Notes under the pieces: model-generated
Databases searched by the model: none
Told to the model about the DNA's origin: nothing
The model's input: only the letters and a program-made list of their open reading frames with translations
Part shown: positions 58,301 through 64,000 of the stretch, one piece after another
Numbering within the stretch: the first letter of the stretch is position 1
Layout of the letters: the number at the start of each line of letters is the position of its first letter
Position numbers and translations under genes: made by a program
Assembly: GCA_947652115.1 (NCBI GenBank)
Contig: OX393563.1
Location: 12,195,985-12,259,984 of the forward strand
Direction: 5' to 3'
Origin: Blastomussa wellsi
Lineage: Eukaryota; Cnidaria; Anthozoa; Scleractinia; Plerogyridae
Length of the DNA stretch: 64,000 nt

Positions 58301-60571
58301 GCTGTAATTGCGTATTGCGTATGAGAAAGGATTGACAGGGTTCTTATCACCTATAAAATAAATTATATTATAACAAGAGACTTAATTGTAGACGACATGC
58401 AATAGTTGATCAGCTCCCTCCCCCCACCCCCTTTCTCCCAACTTCCTTTTAATCTCCTCAGCCACAGATCAGTCATACCTTCAGTATGTCATCCCCACTT
58501 GAACATAATCACAATCAACAATAATTAATGTGTACATTGTAACTAGTAAATTCAAGCCAAACCAGGATGCAAATTATGTATAAAAGATAACAATTAATAA
58601 TCAATATTATTGTCATGCATTGGAGAGTGAAACAAACTTTAAGTGACAACCCAGGCTAGGGAAATTTTCTCTCAGGTTAGTTCATCTGTCAGTACTTTTT
58701 AGTTGCTAGCCTGTTGTTGAACCTAACACTTTCTCTAGTTAAATTTTGTTACTAATCCAAATGCCTATTGATGCATAATGATGGCAAGATGAATCCCTTT
58801 GAGTCCAAAAAAAAGGTCCTAGGGTGATGCTGGACCTTTTTGCTCTGACTAAGAATTTTGAAATGGGCTGTATTTTTCACACAGGCAGGCAAAGGGGATA
58901 GGAACAGAGTAGATCTGGCTGTTCTCCAGATCTACTACTTAACTGAATGGAAAATTATGGGCAGGTGACTTGGAAATGTGCTTCAAAGACCTGCATTTTA
59001 CACTGTATGTTGGGCCGGGGTCGTTTGGAAAAATAATTTAGCATATCCCAAAATGTCTTGTTTCTCATTTCTTTACGTAAATTGACACTTATTCAAAGGA
59101 ATGTGATTGTTTAGGGATAACTTATTGTCAAAATTATGAGAGAATATGCACGGGGACAACAATCAGCAGTAAGAATAATAATTATCATCTTACTCTCTTC
59201 TACACAAAGCCCCAAAAAGGATATTCTTTATCAATTTGAATATCATATCAATAGCATGCACAATATACAAGTCTCTTGTCCAACTTGTTAAACATATGGA
59301 AAACATGCAAGTCTTATCACAGGTCATGTATTAATTTTATCTACTAAATTTCAAGTGTCAGATACCACAAAGAAAGGGAGAATCTTTCAGATAAAAACAC
59401 AAAATGTATACAGACACAACAGGAGATATTGTATCAGGAAATTTACTCATGTTTATGATAATTAAGAGAAGCAGTTAGTTTCATACTTTTCAAAAATAGA
59501 CACACAGTGTTTGGTTTACACACTTTCGATCACTGTTCCCAAAAATAAACACGCTCTGCCCAGCGCCCTCCTCTCATAACAATTATAATCAATGTATCAA
59601 TTTCACAATTTAAAATGTACATATAGTATTTCTGAAACCGATTTGGTCGCGATCTGGGAGTTGTACAGAAATATACCCGGTTTTTGACGGGGTTCTAAAA
59701 AAAACATTGAAAAGAAAAAACATAAAACCACGGGCTGCATTCAACATCAGTTTTGTATTGCAGTTCCGGTGAAAACGTTTATAGTGGTTCAACCCATCAC
59801 CCTTCGTGATTTTTACAACAAATTGTTTTATTTTCATTGCTGTAGCTTGTTCCTTCGATGTTAGTGCCATTGTCAAGGGCCTTAAAATAATAATGATATG
59901 GAGGCCATTGCTGATTCTTGCACTTATTAAGCTTAAATGTAAGCGGAAAGTTTTGTGAGGGCAAAATTAGATCAACTTTATATTTTTAAGTCGAGAAATT
60001 ATAACCAACACTCACCTTAGCAAAATCAGAAACGTCGAATAGCTCATTAGCATCGAATAAAGCCTCTTGAGTCAGGCCAAAATCCCGTGAGCAAGACGTT
60101 AGAAAACTTCGAATATTCTTCAAACAGTAGAACTGTCAAAACAAAGAAGGAAGTTACAACATTGTGAAGGTGTAGTCTGACAAAATCAACAAACAACGCT
60201 AGTGTCTGTAGCTGTGCAACGACAAAACAACTACAAGAGGAAATTTTGGCTGCACGTGTCTACTCTACTTTATTTGCCAGTAGATATATCAAGTGCATAG
60301 GATTGCAGGAAAGCAAAAAACCAACCGGAGACATTTGAGGTTTCATGTTGATGTCTGGTATAGAATTAGGACGCAAACGATTAGCCACTTGACACAACAA
60401 GACACCATCTCGAAGAGACTGAGCCAGATCAAATACGGATGCATTGGGGTATGATGCTCGATGAAACTCTGGTAAAACTCCTAAACTGCTCAGCCAACTA
60501 CGAGCCATTTGCCATTCTTCTTGACCGGATGGGGCCCTTCGGCTGCGATGGCGACGCGCCATCTTGCTCAA
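35754..60571 (-). CDS. VAV: VAV guanine nucleotide exchange factor
   Basis: Vav activates Rho/Rac GTPases downstream of tyrosine kinases. Exons: 60571-60326, 60132-60016, 58350-58292, 56597-56523, 55721-55622, 55397-55293, 54810-54742, 54083-53991, 53869-53810, 53213-53166, 52661-52569, 52022-51951, 50866-50793, 50198-50183, 49965-49883, 49104-49059, 48894-48811, 48545-48509, 47914-47839, 47228-47197, 45924-45855, 45445-45414, 44174-43962, 43134-43098, 42483-42387, 42247-42197, 42022-41976, 41627-41571, 41057-40941, 40023-39936, 38889-38790, 37808-37741, 36813-36748, 35816-35754. Total 2691 nt in phase, 896 aa. Domains: CH about 18-135; acidic with inhibitory tyrosines Y158, Y177, Y189; DH 205-390; PH 408-518; C1 529-579 with all eight Zn ligands (H531, C544, C547, C561, C564, H569, C572, C579); SH3 640-697 ([14 protein letters not shown]); SH2 730-820 (FLIRES, Arg755); SH3 835-893 (GYFPSNYVE). 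Domain order and length fit metazoan Vav. The N-terminus has a basic extension; Met4 is an alternative start. Confidence 0.95.
36156..36162 (+). promoter_or_regulatory. TATA box with two upstream CCAAT boxes
   Basis: TATAAAA lies 58 bp before the ATG at 36220. CCAAT motifs occur at about 36054 and 36117, roughly 100 and 40 bp further upstream. This ordered CCAAT-CCAAT-TATA layout is typical of strongly inducible or tissue-specific animal promoters and is not expected by chance inside an intron. Confidence 0.5.
36220..36462 (+). CDS. Candidate small intronless gene, unknown function
   Basis: An 80-codon frame starts [13 protein letters not shown] and ends at TAA 36460-36462. The same frame is open upstream to 36076, but the TATA box at 36156 argues for the start at 36220. 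The peptide is mixed hydrophilic/hydrophobic, with an [20 protein letters not shown] segment near the middle and no signal peptide or membrane helix. I do not recognise a family. It lies antisense within the VAV intron between exons 32 and 33. Small single-exon genes with CCAAT/TATA promoters are often inducible, but that is inference. It could still be a chance frame. Confidence 0.35.
   Translation: MNCYTNGLYTQYRTTHLEHDVEKATCKQPLIQPTAVSDQFALAGHLLTNFEFILPELLNSETTFAKQEEHVYLISKGKPL
36954..37352. repeat. Dispersed repeat, left copy of an inverted pair
   Basis: Bases 36954-37150 and 37317-37352 match, in reverse complement, 41152-41350 and 41116-41148. The left copy has about 165 bp extra in the middle and a short doubled 'gcagaacattcgagca' motif at its end. 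Confidence 0.75.
37926..38135. mobile_element. MITE with TTAGTAAAATCCAACTAG ends
   Basis: An 18-bp perfect terminal inverted repeat bounds 210 bp of non-coding sequence in a VAV intron. A second, shorter inverted-repeat block (AACAATTATTCC to its complement) follows directly to about 38225; its ends match those at 51655-51775. Confidence 0.7.
39020..39295 (-). mobile_element. tRNA-derived SINE, copy 3
   Basis: In reverse orientation it has the A box (complement of CATTAGGCCTCC, about 39277-39288), the B-box region near 39230 and the body with 'gtgtcttgcccaagaacaca' and 'gctagtccatcgcagggtta'. It lies just beyond VAV exon 31. Confidence 0.75.
40200..40350. repeat. Dispersed repeat rich in CGCTGCGAC motifs
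   Basis: Inverted and direct copies of 'gtcgc', 'cgctgcgac' and 'gcgacaagtcgc' recur through this VAV intron stretch, consistent with a decayed inverted-repeat element. Confidence 0.4.
40409..40596. repeat. Perfect hairpin: two 90-nt inverted arms, 8-nt loop
   Basis: Bases 40409-40498 are the exact reverse complement of 40507-40596, separated by TATTCGCT. Each arm, read outward from the centre, begins CCGACGAAGGGCTAACGCTC then GAAACGTC. This has the hammerhead-ribozyme core order (C-U/C-GANGA, stem II of GGGC/GCUC, GAAA, then GUC). Such motifs are known from Penelope-like retroelements, so the arms are probably two head-to-head Penelope termini. Position 2 of the core is C where the consensus has U. 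Confidence 0.85.
41116..41350. repeat. Dispersed repeat, right copy of an inverted pair
   Basis: Reverse-complement partner of 36954-37352. The pair encloses the VAV exons for the SH2 domain and the start of the last SH3. Confidence 0.75.
42528..42788 (-). mobile_element. tRNA-derived SINE, copy 4
   Basis: Close relative of the 39020 copy, same orientation, with 'gcctagtggcccatcaggccgg' type 3' sequence, 'gttagtccatcgcagggtta' and 'gtcttgcccaagaacacaac'. It begins about 45 bp upstream (in VAV sense) of the first SH3 exon. Confidence 0.75.
44990..45300. repeat. Degenerate 35-40 bp tandem repeat ending in a long G tract
   Basis: Units of the pattern 'gaattctttaggggtgaaac' recur about seven times with heavy divergence. 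The block ends in an 18-20 bp G homopolymer (about 45280-45298), a likely sequencing or assembly trouble spot. Confidence 0.6.
46060..46849. mobile_element. piggyBac-type MITE with long inverted repeats and TTAA duplication
   Basis: Terminal inverted repeats of about 285 bp (46064-46345 and 46547-46845) start AGTGCCTATAAAG and end with the near-complement. The element is flanked on both sides by TTAA (46060-46063 and 46846-46849), the target duplication of piggyBac elements. There is no transposase; the 64-codon frame inside is incidental. It lies between VAV exons 20 and 21. Confidence 0.8.
48131..48330 (+). mobile_element. tRNA-derived SINE, copy 5
   Basis: A box region GGTGGCCTAATATTGTTAGC and B box GGGTTCGAGTTGG about 45 bp later, followed by body pieces in reshuffled order ('gagtagcatcccatctatcag', 'gaaaccgggataagctcc'). 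Confidence 0.65.
49315..49852. mobile_element. DNA element with AGCGGAGCTCCG ends
   Basis: The 12-bp end AGCGGAGCTCCG at 49315 is matched in inverse at 49841-49852. Inside are a GC-rich head, an ACGTACGTCCGTCC-type simple tract (about 49468-49512) and no long open frame. It is inserted in the VAV intron between exons 15 and 16. Confidence 0.6.
51099..51259. mobile_element. MITE with TGTTGTGGTT ends
   Basis: About 50-bp inverted arms (TGTTGTGGTTTAATTTTATC... and its near-complement ending AACCACAACA) enclose about 60 bp. It lies between VAV exons 12 and 13. Confidence 0.7.
51655..51775. mobile_element. Foldback element with AACAATTATTCC ends
   Basis: Opens ACTAAAACAATTATTCCATT and closes GGAATAATTGTT. 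Between them 'ggatatgaagtgat' and its complement form a second inner inverted repeat. The ends match the 38131-38225 block. Confidence 0.6.
52242..52402. mobile_element. Palindromic MITE, copy 2
   Basis: Arms CTGTGTTTACATAGCCTCAT and its near-complement close a foldback like that at 15860-16015, with the same 'tttgggagagac/ttctcccaaac' and 'gttatgcaaac' inner pairs. Confidence 0.75.
53570..53735 (-). mobile_element. SINE body fragment, copy 6
   Basis: Contains 'ctactccccctgaatggg', 'gttagtccacca' and 'agtgtcttaagaacacaac', matching the body of the 39020 and 42528 SINEs; the tRNA head is too decayed to recognise. Confidence 0.5.
55907..56160. mobile_element. MITE with TTTAAAGGAGCTACGTCAC ends, copy 3
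   Basis: Left end decayed (TTTAAAAGAGCTACATCAC), right end intact (GTGACGTAGCTCCTTTAAA); the interior matches the 19326 copy. It lies between VAV exons 4 and 5. Confidence 0.75.
57198..57536. mobile_element. MITE with 27-bp inverted repeats and TAA duplication
   Basis: The ends AAGGCCATTTCCAGTCCGTA and their complement (57510-57536) are near perfect over about 27 bp. TAA flanks both sides (57195-57197 and 57537-57539). A 3-bp TAA/TTA duplication is characteristic of PIF/Harbinger elements. It lies in the VAV intron between exons 3 and 4. Confidence 0.75.
58351..60015. other. VAV intron 2, no gene seen
   Basis: AT-rich sequence without a recognisable exon. A minus-strand open frame at 59610-59876 has no motif I can place and may be part of a dispersed repeat. 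Confidence 0.5.
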
Positions 60572-60660
60572 GAAATGTACGATTCAGCTAAGAACAGCCC
60601 ATAATACTTCCACGCTGACTTCCCGTCATCCGGGAGTCGGAGAACACCGGAAGTGAATAG
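60572..60660 (-). promoter_or_regulatory. VAV 5' flank with an ETS-type site
   Basis: Just upstream of the VAV start, ACCGGAAGTG (60646-60655) is a strong ETS-family core, and CTTCC motifs repeat nearby. No TATA element is seen. Start-site position is not known. Confidence 0.4.
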
Positions 60661-61647
60661 GCATTTTTGTTGTTGGATTTCCTGCAAAATCGAATCACGT
60701 AAAGATATTTTTTTCCTTTTCATGCTTCACGAATGATAATAATAGTATTAATCATTAATATTAATAATAACATATACCAGGAGCCCATAGTGATGGGCTC
60801 CTTTAATAACTTTAGTATGTGTAAACAAGGTTTAGCATTGCTGCTAATTGGGGACACCGAAAACAAGTTAGTCGTTCATGCAAAATTCCTGCAGTATTAG
60901 ACTGTTACCTCGGAAGGCATATCATGTATGTAAAGATCATACACGCGACAAAAGTTTCATCTATTGAAAAACCAACCACAGAGCTTGAAACAAATACGTA
61001 ATTTGACTAGAACACTAAACAAAATGGTTCAGGAATCACGCCTAAAGCACCGCTCAGGCTATTACGTTCACGAGCACGTGAAAAGTTTTTAATTTTGGGA
61101 ATCACTTATCACAACAAAATAGCCTGCGAACAGGCTCCCCAATGGGGCTTTAGGCGAAGAATCGGTTGTTTTAACGGCTAGTTCTAATCAGGCTTCACGT
61201 AAAAGGTGTATGGGACCCTCATTTCATGCTGGATTTTGGGTAAGTTTTCAGCTAATCGGGAATCCCCGTGGTGACGCACTGTATTTTAATATCTCCTTGT
61301 AATTGTAATTTCCGGCGTTCAAGTTAGGGGTTTGATGTTTGACAAGCCATGCGGATTTTGAGCTGAAGTTGACTAGTTCCTAGACCTCAATTTCGGCACG
61401 GTCAACCAGTCTCAGACAAGTGCTGACGTGACCTGACGCTATACAGCGAAGAAAAACGTTATAAGGCAAAGCTGATCAAACAGCTCTGCTGGAAACAGGT
61501 GATATATTTACGAGCCGGAGAGTGAGACAATTCAGCAGCAGTGGAGGGCCTGGGAAGGAAGTTGGTAAAGCAACATGTTTTTATTGTTAATTTAGAGAGG
61601 TCGGGATCGGGACCTTTGTTTTTGAGAAGAATATGTATAGTCACGTC
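60661..61647. other. Intergenic sequence between VAV and the LTR element
   Basis: It has a short hairpin (GGAGCCCA ... TGGGCTCC, about 60780-60802) and a 'gcctgcgaacaggctcccc' palindrome (about 61121-61142), both of the kind seen in dispersed coral repeats. No gene is apparent. Part of 61390-61647 may belong to the LTR if the LTR is longer than marked. Confidence 0.45.
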
Positions 61648-61859
61648 TGTTAGAGACGAAAAGGATAGTGCGTTACTATTTCGTAACATTGCGTGACTTC
61701 CGGTTGAGTTAATAATATCAAATGTAATATAAGATGATTTTGTAAGATAAATAAATAGGACATTGAATCAAGTTTGCGTACGTGTAAAATCGAACATCGA
61801 TCACGGAATATTTATAGGAAATCGCGAGTTATCGAATATCGGAATTATTGGAAACAACA
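61648..61859 (+). repeat. 5' LTR of the BEL/Pao element (start uncertain)
   Basis: The proposed LTR opens TGTTAGAG and closes GAAACAACA, the TG...CA rule, immediately before a primer binding site. AATAAA (about 61749) fits a poly(A) signal about 110 bp before the LTR end. The second LTR is outside the window, so the 5' boundary cannot be confirmed. Confidence 0.45.
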
Positions 61860-61862
61860 TTT

Positions 61863-61878
61863 TGGTCCTTCGAGCCGG
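61863..61878 (+). other. Primer binding site
   Basis: TGGTCCTTCGAGCCGG starts three bases after the LTR end. It is complementary to a tRNA 3' end (...CGAAGGACCA), as required for minus-strand priming in BEL/Pao elements. Confidence 0.65.
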
Positions 61879-61975
61879 ATTTAAGTTAGTTTATCGGAGG
61901 CGGAGTGGATATTAATCGAACAAAATCGGACATTCTTGAATTTGGGGGTGGGGCGCACAGCCATTGACGCCCACG

Positions 61976-64000
61976 ATGGAAGCCATTAAATCGTTGAAGG
62001 AATCGAAAAGAACACTGAAATCGGCAATAACAAAGGCACTAAATGACTTGGCGGTACGCTTGGCCGTTAAAGAACCGGATTGCACCCAAATCTCCGCAAG
62101 TTTAGAGCACATCGAACGGAAGAAAGAAGAAGCGCTGGCGATCATGCGGGATCTGGAGATAGAGTATGAAAAGCTTAAGAAAACTGCAGACGCAGAGAAG
62201 ACGAGCGAGGAAGCAGATGCTTTGGTCGACCGAGTGGATAACGATACCAACACGGCACGTTCCTATTTAGCGGCTCAAGCAAACATATTCGCGTCTAAAC
62301 AGAAGGAATCCTCGGAAATCGAAGGAGACACAATCGCACAGCAAGGGGCGAGCGATCCAAACAAACAATTGGAACGCATCAGGATACCAATATTTTCGGG
62401 AAACAAAATGGAATTTCAACAGTGGTTCGCCGCCTTTTCTACTTGTGTCGACAAAACGTCACTTGCACCACAGTTCAAGATGCTGAGGTAAGAAGGTTGT
62501 TTACGTGGAGAAGCCGCCGAGACGATTAAAGGCCTGGGTTATTCGCAAACTGCTTACGACGCCGCATTGTCAAGATTGCAGCGAAAATACGGCGGGGATC
62601 GGCGTAAAGTTCAAGCGCAAATCGAAGAATTAAGAAAAATGAGGCCAGTTAACGAAGGTGATCCAAAGTCGATGGATAAATTTGCTGATGCCCTTGAAAG
62701 AACCATCGTTGTTTTGAAGGATAACAGTCTTCACGCGGACTTAGGGGGCGGAACCCTTTATGGAATCGTGGTCGAAAAACTTCCCGAGAATTTACTTAAA
62801 GAGTACTATCATTGGGTCAAGGAACAAGGAAAGAACGAAACAATGGTAACTCTAAACGAATGGGTGGCCGTGGAAGCGGATGTGCAAACTCAAGCGTCGG
62901 AGGTGAAACACGGCTTTACTCGGAAATTAGAAGACAACAAGTGGTCGCGGCGAGACGGGAGAAACAACAAATCATACGGCGCGAGTCTCCAAGATGGCAA
63001 GAAGATCAGTAACGAAATCGAGAGAAAAGGAAAATCGTGCAGAGCTTGTGGAGAAACGCACCATCTCGAGAAATGTAAAGTGTTTACTGGATGGTCTTTT
63101 GAAAAGAAATGGGAGGCAGCGAAACGATTTGGAGTGTGCTTTCGTTGTCTGGATTACGACCATTTAGGACACCAGTGTCCAAAAAGTAAAGCCTGCGATG
63201 TCGCTGGATGCAAGAAAACACATCACCCTCTGTTGCACGAATCACAACCCCGAAAAGAAACAAAGATACCCAGCACGGAGGGGGATACACAAACAACGAC
63301 TCTAAACACCATCGAAAGACACGAAGAGAGGATCATTGCACTTCGTACAGTCCCTGCGATTCTCAAACACGGAAAAAGGCGATTATTAGTGAACTGTTTT
63401 CTTGACGAGGGCAGCGACACCACCTACGTAAATGATGACGTGATCGAGACGTTAGGAATTAGTACAGAGAAAGAAGAAATCACCATCAATGTAGCAAACG
63501 ATCAGAAGGTACGACTTATGGCTGGTACTCTTGAAATTGGCCTAGAAAGCGTTGATGGAAAAGTCGATACAACGATCGTTGTGAAAACCAGTGACAAGAT
63601 TTGTGGAGGAATGAAACCTACCGACTGGGTAACAATGAAGCAACAGTGGAATCATTTAAAGGACATTCCTTTCCCACATCTCGCAGAGAAAGGAGTTATC
63701 GATGTTTTGCTCGGATCGGATTACTACCACCTGATGTTTCCCATGCAGGAAATTCGAGGTCAGGAAGACGAACCAGCCGCTAGACTTTGTCCTTTGGGCT
63801 GGACCGCTATCGGAAGAATCGGAAAATCGACACAACCGAGAGGAACAGCATGTGTAAACACTGGCTATTTACATACGTTCCGTACGTGTACACAGCAATT
63901 AACCCCAGACATCGTTACTGCATCGGATGAAGATTTGAACGTCACACTCAAGCGTTTCTGGGACCTCGAAACACTCGGCATCGTCCCACAGAGTCAAGAA
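61976..64000 (+). pseudogene. BEL/Pao retrotransposon gag-pol, 5' part, one in-frame stop
   Basis: The frame starts at ATG 61976, runs off the right edge, and is open except for TAA at 62489-62491 (codon 172), inside gag. In order: a Lys/Glu-rich coiled-coil N-terminus; the gag homology region found in Pao elements (PIFSGNKMEFQQWF, codons about 135-150, and ETIKGLGYS after the stop); zinc-binding CRACGETHHLEKC (near 63038) and a canonical CCHC knuckle (CFRCLDYDHLGHQC, 63137-63178); an aspartic protease with LDEGSDTTYV at 63401-63430 in place of the usual DTG/DSG; and the FWDLETLGI start of the Pao-specific A17-type peptidase. Reverse transcriptase, RNase H and integrase must lie beyond 64000. 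The stop makes this copy probably defective, unless it is read through or is a sequence error. Described only; no function beyond retrotransposition is implied. Confidence 0.85.

Noticed and set aside
59610..59876. 88-codon minus-strand frame in VAV intron 2
   Set aside because: Starts from a non-ATG-supported context, has no recognised domain and may be repeat-derived.
60780..60802. Stem-loop followed by T residues, resembling an intrinsic terminator
   Set aside because: This is a nuclear animal genome; such hairpins here belong to dispersed repeats and have no bacterial terminator role.

Overview
This is nuclear DNA from an animal, most likely a cnidarian and probably a stony coral or another anthozoan. 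Genes are split into many short GT-AG exons, the DNA is AT-rich, and introns and intergenic gaps are full of short inverted-repeat elements, tRNA-headed SINEs and retrotransposon pieces. Three multi-exon genes can be rebuilt exon by exon, with reading phase preserved at every junction. The organism call is inference; the exon models rest on splice sites, phase and protein family patterns.

Layout: (1) 71-17765, minus strand: VPS52, a subunit of the GARP/EARP tethering complexes. Sixteen exons give about 502 codons; the C-terminal third lies off the left edge. Its largest intron (6208-11187) contains an intronless class A GPCR gene on the same strand. VPS52 also carries two U12-type introns and one GC-AG intron. 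(2) 17766-18191: a short gap between divergent starts, probably a shared promoter. (3) 18192-31546, plus strand: a complete 15-exon Niban-family gene (618 aa, PH domain). (4) 31547-35753: a convergent intergenic gap with retrotransposon and MITE debris. (5) 35754-60571, minus strand: a complete 34-exon VAV gene (896 aa: CH, acidic, DH, PH, C1, SH3, SH2, SH3). A small unrecognised gene candidate with TATA and CCAAT elements (36220-36462, plus) lies in its second-last intron. (6) 60572-61647: the VAV promoter side and intergenic DNA. (7) 61648-64000, plus strand: the 5' part of a BEL/Pao LTR retrotransposon (LTR, primer binding site, gag, zinc knuckle, protease), cut by the window edge and carrying one in-frame stop.

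The three host genes do not form one pathway: VPS52 tethers vesicles at the Golgi, VAV is a phosphotyrosine-regulated Rho/Rac exchange factor, and Niban is a membrane-linked stress/survival protein. No bacterial-style system, CRISPR array, rRNA or genuine tRNA gene was seen. The most unusual items are an apparent AT-AA U12-type intron in VPS52, a perfect 90-nt-arm hairpin with hammerhead-ribozyme-like cores in a VAV intron, and the small TATA/CCAAT gene candidate.
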